The notes beneath the pieces were generated by a model that saw only the letters and a list, made by a program, of their open reading frames with translations, ran no database searches and was not told the origin of the DNA. A stretch of DNA of 64,000 nt, taken from NCBI RefSeq assembly GCF_021173675.1, contig NZ_JAIHON010000015.1:184318-248317 (forward strand). The letters run 5' to 3'. The DNA is from Streptomyces lincolnensis. GTDB lineage: Bacteria > Actinomycetota > Actinomycetes > Streptomycetales > Streptomycetaceae. The translations under genes and the position numbers were made by a program. Shown here in pieces: positions 48,571 through 56,339 of this stretch; positions within the stretch are counted from its first letter, which is position 1, and each line of letters begins with the position of its first letter.

Positions 48571-49828
48571 CCAGGAACGCGGCCCCCGCGAGCAGCACCA
48601 GCACCCCGCCGGTGATCGCGAACGCGATGCCCATGCCGCCGGAGCCCGTCCCGGCCGTGGAGCTCGCCACGGGCTTCGAGGACGCCCCGCCGGTACCCGC
48701 GCCCCCGGCCTCCCCGGAGGGCGTGGACCCCGGCTGGGCGCTGGGCTGCACGGCGCTCCTCGGCGGCACCAGTTCACCGACCGGCCGTACCTTGCCGGCC
48801 GCCTTGAAGCCCCAGTCGAAGAGCTTGGCGGTCTCCTTGTAGACCTCGTTGTGCTCGTCCTTCGCCGGGTTCATGATCGTGACGAGCAGCACCTTGCCGC
48901 CCCGCTCGGCGACGCCGGTGAAGGTGGCGCCCGCGTTGGTGGTGTTTCCGTTCTTCACACCCGCGATGCCCGGGTAGACGGAGAGGCCGGAGTCGCCGGT
49001 CAGCAGCCGGTTGGTGTTCTGGATCTCGAAGGACTCCCGGACGGTCTTGCCCTTCTTCTTCGAGGTCTGGCCCGGGAACTTCGCCCTGACCGTGGAGCTG
49101 TACTCGCGGAAGTCCTTCTTCTGGAGCCCGGAGCGGGCGAACAGCGTCAGGTCGTACGCGGAGGAGACCTGGCCGGGAGCGTCGTAGCCGTCGGGGCTGA
49201 CCACGTGCGTGTCGAGGGCCTGGAGCTCCTCCGCGTGGGCGTTCATCTCCTTGACGGTGGTGTCGACGCCGTCGTTCATCGCCGACAGCACGTGCACGGC
49301 GTCGTTGCCGGAGCGAAGGAAGACACCGAGCCACAGGTCGTGGACGGTGTACGTCTCGCCCTCCTTTATCCCGACCATGCTGGAGCCGGCGCCGATGCCG
49401 GCCAGGTCGGAGGGGAGCACCTTGTGCTTCTCGGTCTTGGGGAACTTCGGCAGCACGGTGTCCGCGAACAGCATCTTCAGCGTGCTCGCCGGGGGCAGGC
49501 GCCAGTGCGCGTTGTTCGCGGCCAGCACGTCACCGGACTCGGCGTCGGCGACGATCCACGAGCGCGCCGTCAGGTCCTTGGGCAGTACCGGCACCCCGCT
49601 CGCCAGATCGACCTGCGGCCCGGCCTGGCCGAGCCGGGCACCGCCCACGCTCGACATGGTCGCCGGGGGAGTGGCCGACGGACTCGGCGACGGGCTTCCC
49701 GACGGACTCGGCGACGGCTTGGGAGCCGCGACGGCGGGCAGCGCGGGCACGGCGGTCAGCGCGAGCGACGACAGGGCGACGGAGGTGACCAGCAGGGATC
49801 GCCTGGCGGTCTTTTTCGGAGCGGACAC
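48518..49828 (-). CDS. D-alanyl-D-alanine carboxypeptidase (PBP5-type, S11)
   Basis: 436 residues from the GTG giving VSAPKKTARR. Signal peptide (SLLVTSVALSSLALTAVPAL), Pro/Ser linker, then the serine peptidase domain with SxxK in PPASTLKML, the SxN motif in LRSGNDAV, and the third motif as KNG (GVKNGNTTNAG) rather than KTG. A Ser/Gly stalk and a C-terminal membrane helix (GIAFAITGGVLVLLAGAAFL) anchor it, followed by a basic tail. It trims D-Ala from peptidoglycan stem peptides outside the cell. Longer in-frame upstream sequence exists but lacks the signal pattern. Convergent overlap with the BrkB gene. Confidence 0.92.
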   Translation of the reverse strand: MSAPKKTARRSLLVTSVALSSLALTAVPALPAVAAPKPSPSPSGSPSPSPSATPPATMSSVGGARLGQAGPQVDLASGVPVLPKDLTARSWIVADAESGDVLAANNAHWRLPPASTLKMLFADTVLPKFPKTEKHKVLPSDLAGIGAGSSMVGIKEGETYTVHDLWLGVFLRSGNDAVHVLSAMNDGVDTTVKEMNAHAEELQALDTHVVSPDGYDAPGQVSSAYDLTLFARSGLQKKDFREYSSTVRAKFPGQTSKKKGKTVRESFEIQNTNRLLTGDSGLSVYPGIAGVKNGNTTNAGATFTGVAERGGKVLLVTIMNPAKDEHNEVYKETAKLFDWGFKAAGKVRPVGELVPPRSAVQPSAQPGSTPSGEAGGAGTGGASSKPVASSTAGTGSGGMGIAFAITGGVLVLLAGAAFLVNRRWPLPDLVRRRPRP

Positions 49829-49919
49829 GCTCAGGAACGTACATGGCACGGGGCGTGAAGTCCCGCGCCCCCTCCCACCCCGGAATCGGAACAGGACACC
49901 GGACGGCGATACTGGAGCC

Positions 49920-50159
49920 ATGAAGCTCAGCCGCCCGGTCTCCTGGTTCCTGCTCGCCTTCGGGGTGTGGAGCTGGTTCATCTGGGTCACTTTCGTCAAA
50001 AACCTGATCAAGGACGGCAGCGGGCTCGCGTTCGACGACGGTCACCCGACGGCGTACTTCTGGGTGCATCTGACGCTCGCCGTCGTCTCCTTCGTATTGG
50101 GGACGGTCATCGGGGGCATCGGGTTGCGCGGAGTACGCGCACTGCGGCGGAACTCATAG
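49920..50159 (+). CDS. Small two-helix membrane protein (SCO4848-type)
   Basis: 79 residues: KLSRPVSWFLLAFGVWSWFI, a short loop FVKNLIKDGSGLAFDDGHPT, and AYFWVHLTLAVVSFVLGTVI, ending with a basic tail RGVRALRRNS. The ATG follows GATACTGGAGCC. The pattern and place between a D,D-carboxypeptidase and a metallophosphoesterase match the small Streptomyces family annotated as SCO4848-type membrane proteins. Function unknown. The 24-bp gap to the next gene suggests co-transcription. Confidence 0.82.
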   Translation: MKLSRPVSWFLLAFGVWSWFIWVTFVKNLIKDGSGLAFDDGHPTAYFWVHLTLAVVSFVLGTVIGGIGLRGVRALRRNS

Positions 50160-50183
50160 CCGGTCCTCAGGAGTTAGCACACC

Positions 50184-51545
50184 GTGGTCATCGTCTTCGC
50201 GCTCCTCGCGCTGGCCGTCCTGGTGACGGCCAACTGGTATCTGTGGCGCCGCCTGTTCCGCGACACGACTCGCGGTCCGGGCTGGGTGCGCCGCGGGGGC
50301 GCCCTGCTCATCGCCGGCGGCTGGGCTCTGGCGGTCGTCGCTCTCGTCGCCGAGCGCACCGGCGCCCCCTTCTGGCTCCAGCGCGTCCTGGCCTGGCCCG
50401 GCTTCCTGTGGCTGGCCTTGTCGATCTACCTGCTGCTGGCCGTCGTCGCGGGTGAGGTCGTAGGACCGCTGCTGCGGCGGTTCCTGGAACGGCGGGACCG
50501 GAGCCGGGCGGCGGTCGGCATCGCCGTGGCGCGGCCGGAGCCCGCCACGGCCGTGCCGCAGCCGGAATCGGTGCCGGCCGGGGCCGTGTCGGAATCCCTG
50601 CCGGAATCAGTGTCGGCCGGTGCGCGGCCGGAATCCGGGACCGCCGGGGCGCAGCCCTCGTCGGCCGGGGCGCCGCCCGAGGAGCCGCCGTCGGCCGGGC
50701 CGCCCGGTCTGTCGGCCGCGCCCTCCCGGCGTCTGTTCGTCTCCCGTGTCATCGGAGGAGCCGCGGCGGCGGCCGCCCTGGGGACCGTCGGGGTCGGCAC
50801 CTACGGCGTCCTGAACGGGCCGACGGTCAAGCGGGTCACCGTCCCGCTGGCCAAGCTCCCGCGCGCGGCGCACGGTTACCGGATCGCCGTGGTCAGCGAC
50901 ATCCACCTGGGCCCGGTGCTCGGCCGCGGCTTCGCCCAGACGGTCGTCGACACGATCAACTCCACCCAGCCCGACCTGATCGCGGTCGTCGGCGACCTGA
51001 TCGACGGCAGCGTGAAGGACCTGAGACCCGCGGCGGCACCGCTGTCCCAGCTCAAGGCCCGGCACGGAAGCTATTTCGTCACCGGCAACCACGAGTACTT
51101 CTCCGGCGCCGAGCAGTGGGTCGCGGAGGTACGGCGACTCGGTCTGCTGCCCTTGGAGAACGCCCGTACGGAGCTGCCGTGGTTCGACCTGGCCGGGGTC
51201 AACGACATCGCCGGCGAGAGCGAGGGCCAGGGCCCCGACTTCGCCAAGGCCCTCGGCGACCGGGACCGGGCACGCGCGTGCGTGCTCCTCGCCCACCAGC
51301 CCGTCCAGATCCACGACGCCGTCGACCACGGCGTCGACCTCCAGCTCTCCGGCCACACCCACGGCGGGCAGCTCTGGCCCGGAAACTTCCTCGCGGCGGC
51401 CGCGAACCCGACGGTCGCCGGCCTGGAGCGGTACGGCGACACGCAGCTGTACGTCAGCCGCGGCGCCGGCGCCTGGGGCCCGCCGACCCGGGTGGGGGCA
51501 CCGTCGGACATCACGGTGATCGAGCTCGCCAGCAAGCAGGCGTGA
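50184..51545 (+). CDS. Membrane-anchored metallophosphoesterase
   Basis: 453 residues from GTG 50184, with AGGAG 12 bp upstream. Four N-terminal membrane helices (about 1-95), a Pro/Glu-rich linker with repeated PES and PESG units (about 115-180), another hydrophobic segment (SRVIGGAAAAAALGTVGVG), and the calcineurin-like domain with all metal motifs: VVSDIHLG, VVGDLIDGS, GNHEYFSG, LAHQP and SGHTHGGQLWPG. The family (YkuE-like) cleaves phosphoesters, possibly of lipids or UDP-sugars, at the membrane face. Substrate unknown. Confidence 0.9.
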   Translation: MVIVFALLALAVLVTANWYLWRRLFRDTTRGPGWVRRGGALLIAGGWALAVVALVAERTGAPFWLQRVLAWPGFLWLALSIYLLLAVVAGEVVGPLLRRFLERRDRSRAAVGIAVARPEPATAVPQPESVPAGAVSESLPESVSAGARPESGTAGAQPSSAGAPPEEPPSAGPPGLSAAPSRRLFVSRVIGGAAAAAALGTVGVGTYGVLNGPTVKRVTVPLAKLPRAAHGYRIAVVSDIHLGPVLGRGFAQTVVDTINSTQPDLIAVVGDLIDGSVKDLRPAAAPLSQLKARHGSYFVTGNHEYFSGAEQWVAEVRRLGLLPLENARTELPWFDLAGVNDIAGESEGQGPDFAKALGDRDRARACVLLAHQPVQIHDAVDHGVDLQLSGHTHGGQLWPGNFLAAAANPTVAGLERYGDTQLYVSRGAGAWGPPTRVGAPSDITVIELASKQA

Positions 51546-51783
51546 GCCGAGAAGCAGGCCGGCCGGAGTCACAGAGGAACGCGCGCACCGAACTCGCGGG
51601 GGTGCGCGCACCGGGCGACCGAGCGCACCGCGAAACATGGCCGAAACGCGGCGCGGTAATGTCTTGACCAACTCCGCAAACCCTCTCTTCCCCAGGTGAA
51701 ACACCTGTGATTAGGTGATCCGCGCCACTAGGGGAGTGGCTTCTGTGCTGGGGTCCGCGAAGGGCCCGGGGAGGGCAAAACCG

Positions 51784-53340
51784 ATGCGCTCGGTTCGGGT
51801 GCGGATACTCGCGACACTGCTGGTGCTGGCGGCCATAGGGATCGGCGGCTGGCAACTGCTGCCGGCGAAGGGGGACGAGGGCAGGACCATCACGGTCGGC
51901 ACCTCGGACACCGTCACGTCCCTGGATCCGGCCGGTGCCTACGACGCCGGCTCCTGGGCCCTGTTCAGCAACGTCTTCCAGTCACTGCTGACCTTCGAGC
52001 CGGGCGGCTCCTCGCCCGTGCCGGACGCGGCGGAGAAGTGCGCCTTCGTCGGCAGCGGCCTGCGCACCTACCGCTGCGACCTGCGCGAGGGACTGACCTT
52101 CCGGAGCGGCCGCGAGGTGACCGCCGAGGACGTGAAGTACTCCTTCGACCGGGTCAAGAAGATCAACTCCGATGTCGGTCCCGCCTCCCTGCTGTCCACC
52201 CTGAAGTCGGTGAGCGCGAGCGGCCGGACCGTCACCTTCCACCTGTCCGCGCCCGACGCCACGTTCCCGTTCAAGGTCGCCACCGGTGCCGGCTCGATCG
52301 TCGACCGCACCAAGTACCCGGCGGACGCCCTCCGCGACGGCGACGGCGTGGACGGCACCGGCCCGTACGACCTGACCGCGTACACGAAGGGCACGAAGGC
52401 GGTCCTCGCGCCCAACAGCCGCTACAAGGGGGCCGTCAAGGACGCCGGACGGCCCGTCGACCTCCGCTACTACGCCGACGGCGACCAGCTCGACGACGCC
52501 TGGAAGGCCAAGCGGATCGACGTCGCCACCCGGACCCTGCCGCCGAAGGTCCTCGCCGGCCTGAACGCCAGCGACCCGAGCCAGCGGGTCTCCGAGGTCG
52601 ACAGCTCCGAGACCCGCAACCTCTACCTCGACACCCGAGCCGGCTCCCCGCTGCACGACAAGCGCGTCCGTCAGGCCATGGCCTGGCTGATCGACCGCGA
52701 GCGACTGGCCGCCACGGTCTACGACGGCACCGTCGACGCCCTGTATTCGCTGATCCCGACCGGCATCACCGGCCACACCACGTCGTACTTCGACCTCTAT
52801 CCCAGGCAGAGCACCGACAAGGCGCGCCGACTCCTCACCGAGGCCGGGGTCACCCTGCCGGTCCGCTTCACCTACGGCTACGGCACCGGCCGCGGCGCCG
52901 CCGCCGAGGAGGCCGCGGAGATCAAGCGGGAGCTGGAGGCGAGCGGTCTGTTCAAGGTGACCGTCAAGGGCTACGAGTGGACCGACTTCCAGAAGCGCTG
53001 GGCCACCGGCAAGCTCGACGCGTACGCGGTTGGCTGGGTGGCCGACTATCCCGACCCCGACACCTTCGGCGCCCCGCTCGTCGGCACCGACGGCACGATG
53101 AACACCGGGTACCGGAGCAGGACCGTCGACCAGCTGATTCAGGACAGTCAGCGGTACGCCGACCGGGGTGAGGCGGACCAGGACTTCCGTGAGCTCCAGC
53201 AGGTCGTCGCCGCCGACGTGCCGGTGATTCCGCTGTGGCAGGCCAAGGAATACGTCGTCAGCAACGAGGACGTCGGCGGCGGACAGTACCTTTCGGACGG
53301 CACCGGCGTCTTCCGGCTCTGGCGGCTGACGTGGATATGA
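51784..53340 (+). CDS. ABC transporter solute-binding protein, family 5
   Basis: 518 residues from the ATG preceded by GGGGAGGG. An uncleaved or Sec-type N-terminal hydrophobic segment (VRILATLLVLAAIGIGGWQL) lacks a lipobox Cys, unusual for a Gram-positive binder, so it may stay membrane-anchored. The family-5 fold (DppA/OppA) shows in SLDPAGAYDAGSWALFSNVF, YRCDLREGLTFRSGREVTAE, VRQAMAWLIDRERL and WVADYPDPDTFGAPL. It binds peptides or similar solutes. No permease or ATPase gene is near. The 238-bp gap upstream contains AGGTG repeats (51698-51720) that may be regulatory, but no gene. Confidence 0.88.
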   Translation: MRSVRVRILATLLVLAAIGIGGWQLLPAKGDEGRTITVGTSDTVTSLDPAGAYDAGSWALFSNVFQSLLTFEPGGSSPVPDAAEKCAFVGSGLRTYRCDLREGLTFRSGREVTAEDVKYSFDRVKKINSDVGPASLLSTLKSVSASGRTVTFHLSAPDATFPFKVATGAGSIVDRTKYPADALRDGDGVDGTGPYDLTAYTKGTKAVLAPNSRYKGAVKDAGRPVDLRYYADGDQLDDAWKAKRIDVATRTLPPKVLAGLNASDPSQRVSEVDSSETRNLYLDTRAGSPLHDKRVRQAMAWLIDRERLAATVYDGTVDALYSLIPTGITGHTTSYFDLYPRQSTDKARRLLTEAGVTLPVRFTYGYGTGRGAAAEEAAEIKRELEASGLFKVTVKGYEWTDFQKRWATGKLDAYAVGWVADYPDPDTFGAPLVGTDGTMNTGYRSRTVDQLIQDSQRYADRGEADQDFRELQQVVAADVPVIPLWQAKEYVVSNEDVGGGQYLSDGTGVFRLWRLTWI

Positions 53341-53468
53341 CAGCGGCCAGGGATCGGCGCCCGCAGATCTGACGCGATTGCGCGGTACTGACCTTCGCCG
53401 GAGTGACGCCGGTCGGCGCCTCGACGCAGCACCATGTGACGGAGGTGTGTGCGGGGTGAGGAGCAAAC

Positions 53469-53876
53469 GTGTTGAGACGCAACTCCTTCCGGCTGCCCCG
53501 GCATCCGGCTTCCGTCGGTATAGCCCGGCGCCGGGTCCGGGACCATCTGGCCGACTGGGGGCACGGTGCGGACGACCCGGCGCTCGCCGACGCGGTGCTG
53601 CTCGTGTCCGAGCTGGCCACCAATGTCGTACGCCATGGGCCGCTGCTGGAGCGGGAGTTCGAGGTGGCCGTGACCGCGCTCGCCGACGGCTCCTGTCTGA
53701 TCGAGGTCTCCGACGAGGGCCGGATGGAGCCCCGGCTGCGGCTGGTGGGGGAGTGGGAGGAGACCGGCCGGGGCCTGCACCTGGTGGAGAACATCGCCGC
53801 GGCCTGGGGGGTGTGGGGCAGGGGCCGGCACGGCAAGACGGTGTGGGCGCTGGTGCTCGCCCCCGCGAACACCTGA
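53469..53876 (+). CDS. RsbW-like histidine-kinase-type ATPase
   Basis: 135 residues from GTG 53469, preceded by GAGGAG. GHKL ATPase with the N-box LVSELATNVVRHG, the G1 box IEVSDEGRMEP and the ATP-lid end GRGLHLVENIA. Opening RLPRHPASVGIARRRVRDH is typical of the many free-standing Streptomyces ATPases of this type, which act as anti-sigma factors (serine kinases) or unknown regulators. No anti-anti-sigma gene is adjacent. Confidence 0.88.
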   Translation: MLRRNSFRLPRHPASVGIARRRVRDHLADWGHGADDPALADAVLLVSELATNVVRHGPLLEREFEVAVTALADGSCLIEVSDEGRMEPRLRLVGEWEETGRGLHLVENIAAAWGVWGRGRHGKTVWALVLAPANT

Positions 53877-53905
53877 GACCTCCCTGAGCCCCGCGTGGGA
53901 ACCTC

Positions 53906-53954
53906 GCCGCCTGCCGCCTGCCGCCTGCCGCCTGCCGCCTGCCGCCTGCCGCCC
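53906..53954. repeat. 7-bp tandem repeat GCCGCCT, six perfect copies
   Basis: Six exact copies (53906-53947) and a seventh with one mismatch lie between the stop of the ATPase gene (53876) and the convergent histidine kinase stop (54007). This is intergenic, so length change would not shift a frame. Confidence 0.9.
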
Positions 53955-54006
53955 GCGGCTCCTGCCCGGTGTCCGCCCTTACGGCTGACCGACCCGGCAC
54001 CCGGTC

Positions 54007-55506
54007 TCACGCCTCCCCCGGCGCCCCCGCGGGCAGACTGACCGTCACCGCCAGTCCCTCGCCCGGCGCCGTCCGTACCGTCACCTCGCCGCCGTGGGCC
54101 CGCACCACCCCCTGCACGATCGCCATGCCGAGCCCGCTGCCCGCGCCGCCGCCCGCCCGGAAGAACCGGTCGAAGACCCGCGCCGCGTCCTCCGCGCAGA
54201 GGCCGGGCCCCTGGTCCGCGACACACAGCCGTACGTGCCCGTCCGCGCGCTCCACGCCGAGCCGCACCGGGACGTCGGCGGGCGTGTGCGTGCGTACGTT
54301 GGCCACCAGGTTGCCGAGGACCTGCCGCATCCCGGACTCGTCGGCGCGCACCAGCAGCGAACCGGCCGCGTCGACCGCTATCGGACGTTTCGGCTGCTGC
54401 ACCCGCAGGTCCTCGGCCGCGTCCCGCACCAGCCGGCTGATGTCGACGTTCCTGAAGCGCAGTTCGGGTTGCTGGTCGAGCCGGGCGAGGGTGAGCAACT
54501 CGTCCACGAGCCGCCCCATGCGGTCCGTCTCCGCCAGCACCCGCACCCAGGCACGCTTGCGCTCGTCCGGGTCGGAGAGCATCCCCCGGTCGTAGAGCTG
54601 GAGGTAGCCGCGTATCGCGGACAGCGGGGTGCGCAGCTCGTGCGAGGCGTCGGCGACGAAGCGGCGCAGCTGGGCCGCGCTGCGCTCGCGTGTGCGGTAC
54701 GCCGATTCCACCTGGTGAAGCATGGAGTTGAGGGCGACGCGCAGTTGTTCGACCTCCAGGGTGGCCTCGCGGCTGGAGGGGACGCGCCGGGTCAGATCGC
54801 CCTCGGCGATCGCCGACGAGGTCTCGACCATGTCCTCCAACGGCCGCATCCGGCGTCGGACGCCGAACAACGTCAGACAGGCCAGCACCGCGAGCAGCAG
54901 ACTGCCGATGGCGAGGTCGAGCCTGATGGCCTTGGCGACCGACTCGTGGACGGCCTCGGTGGAGGAGGCCATCAGGATGTGGGTGCCGTCGTCGAGCCGG
55001 GTGGCCGTCGCCCGGTAGGGGGTGCCGTTGACGGTGACGTCGTGCGGTTCGGGGTCCTGCAGGAGGTCCTGAGGGTCGTCGACCGCCGCCGCCAGACCGC
55101 GTTGGGCGTCCGTCGGCTTCAGGTCGAGGAGGCCGATCGCCTCGCCCCGGTCGTTGATCGGGGTGAACAGCGTGTCCGGCCTGCGCGGGCCGTCCGACTG
55201 CTGGTTGAGGGCGTCGCGGACGAATCCCAGGAGCCCCAGGGAGTCGATCGACCGGATGGTGAGCTCCGAGCCGCCCAGTGAATGACGGGTCCGGTTCAGT
55301 TCGGTGTCGATCTGGTCCAGCAGGTAGTACCGCATGCCCATCACGCTCACCGCGGTCGCCGCGACGACGCCGATGGCGAGCAGCGCCACGGTCGCCAGCG
55401 TCAGTTGACCGCGCAGCGAGTGGACACCGCGCGCGTAGCGTCCTCCCGCCTGCGGCCGCGGCCGCAGGCGGGACGGCCATCGTGGCACCGCTCGCCGGAG
55501 GGTCAT
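54007..55506 (-). CDS. Sensor histidine kinase
   Basis: 499 residues. First membrane helix at about 33-55 (LTLATVALLAIGVVAATAV), an outer sensor of about 130 residues, a second helix (LAIGSLLLAVLACLTLF), and a HAMP domain (RRRMRPLEDMVETSSAIAEG). The H-box is FVADASHELRTPLSAIRGY, then the N-box LGNLVANVRTH, G1 VADQGPGLCAEDAA, F FDRFFRAGG and G2 GSGLGMAIV. It phosphorylates the response regulator encoded 4 bp upstream in overlap. The ligand is unknown; the outer domain has no recognised fold by eye. Confidence 0.93.
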   Translation of the reverse strand: MTLRRAVPRWPSRLRPRPQAGGRYARGVHSLRGQLTLATVALLAIGVVAATAVSVMGMRYYLLDQIDTELNRTRHSLGGSELTIRSIDSLGLLGFVRDALNQQSDGPRRPDTLFTPINDRGEAIGLLDLKPTDAQRGLAAAVDDPQDLLQDPEPHDVTVNGTPYRATATRLDDGTHILMASSTEAVHESVAKAIRLDLAIGSLLLAVLACLTLFGVRRRMRPLEDMVETSSAIAEGDLTRRVPSSREATLEVEQLRVALNSMLHQVESAYRTRERSAAQLRRFVADASHELRTPLSAIRGYLQLYDRGMLSDPDERKRAWVRVLAETDRMGRLVDELLTLARLDQQPELRFRNVDISRLVRDAAEDLRVQQPKRPIAVDAAGSLLVRADESGMRQVLGNLVANVRTHTPADVPVRLGVERADGHVRLCVADQGPGLCAEDAARVFDRFFRAGGGAGSGLGMAIVQGVVRAHGGEVTVRTAPGEGLAVTVSLPAGAPGEA

Positions 55507-56192
55507 GCCAGCCCGTATCCCACGCCCCGCCGGGTGGTGATCACCGGCGGTCCGAGCGCGTCGAGCTTGCGCCGCAGATAGCTGATGTAGGTCTCCACGA
55601 CGGTCGACTCGGGCGGCGCGTGCTCGTACTGCCAGACGTGGCGCAGGAGTTGCTCCTTGGGCACGATCCGGCCGCCGTTGCGGACCAGGAAGCGCAGCAG
55701 GGCGTACTCGGTGGGAGTCAGCTCGACCGTGCGGCCGTCGCGGTGCACGGAGTACGTCGTCTCGTCCAGCTCCAGGTCGCCGTAGCGCAGCGTGGGGCGC
55801 TGCGGGATGACGTCGGCCGGGCGGGTGCGGCGCAGCACGGCCGTGATCCTGGCGACGACCTCATCGATGTTGAACGGCTTGGTGATGTAGTCGTCGCCGA
55901 AGCCGAGGGCGCCGACGATCTCGGCGGGAGAGTCGCGTGCGGTGAGGAAGACGAGCGCCAGGTCGGGCCTGTCGGCGCGGAGGTGGCGGCCCAGGGCGCG
56001 GCCGTCGCCGTCGGGCAGCATGACGTCGAGCAGCGCCACGTCCGGGCGGGTGCGCTCGGCCAGAGCGCGCGCCTCGCGGACGGTGCCCGCCGTCATCACC
56101 TCGAACCGGTGGTAGCGCAACGCGATCGCGAGGACGTCCGCGATGCTCTCCTCGTCCTCCACGACCAGCACGGTGCCTGGAGCTGTCGTCAT
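55503..56192 (-). CDS. OmpR-family response regulator
   Basis: 229 residues from the ATG giving MTTAPGTVLV. Receiver domain with the acidic pair VVEDEES, phosphorylated Asp in VALLDVMLPDGDG, Thr in FLTARD and Lys in YITKPFN. C-terminal winged helix: VELTPTEYALLRFLVRNGG, PPESTVVETYISYLRRKLD, TTRRGVGYGLA. Cognate of the overlapping histidine kinase gene. The divergent MMPL transporter gene starts 148 bp away and may be regulated by it. Confidence 0.94.
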   Translation of the reverse strand: MTTAPGTVLVVEDEESIADVLAIALRYHRFEVMTAGTVREARALAERTRPDVALLDVMLPDGDGRALGRHLRADRPDLALVFLTARDSPAEIVGALGFGDDYITKPFNIDEVVARITAVLRRTRPADVIPQRPTLRYGDLELDETTYSVHRDGRTVELTPTEYALLRFLVRNGGRIVPKEQLLRHVWQYEHAPPESTVVETYISYLRRKLDALGPPVITTRRGVGYGLA

Positions 56193-56339
56193 GGCCCCAG
56201 TATCGGCGCGACCACTGACAGTCGGCCCCGGTTCGCGCTTTGGAGTTCCTTGAGAGTCATGGGCGTCCCGTGTCCACGCCCGCGCCGCACCCCGATTCTG
56301 TTGCGCAGGACCTGGGGGACCGACCGACGACCGACTGGG

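Noticed and set aside
55278..56339. N-terminal extension of the MMPL transporter frame
   Set aside because: The frame is open upstream but runs antisense through the response regulator gene. The first membrane helix and conserved sequence begin only after the GTG at 56340.
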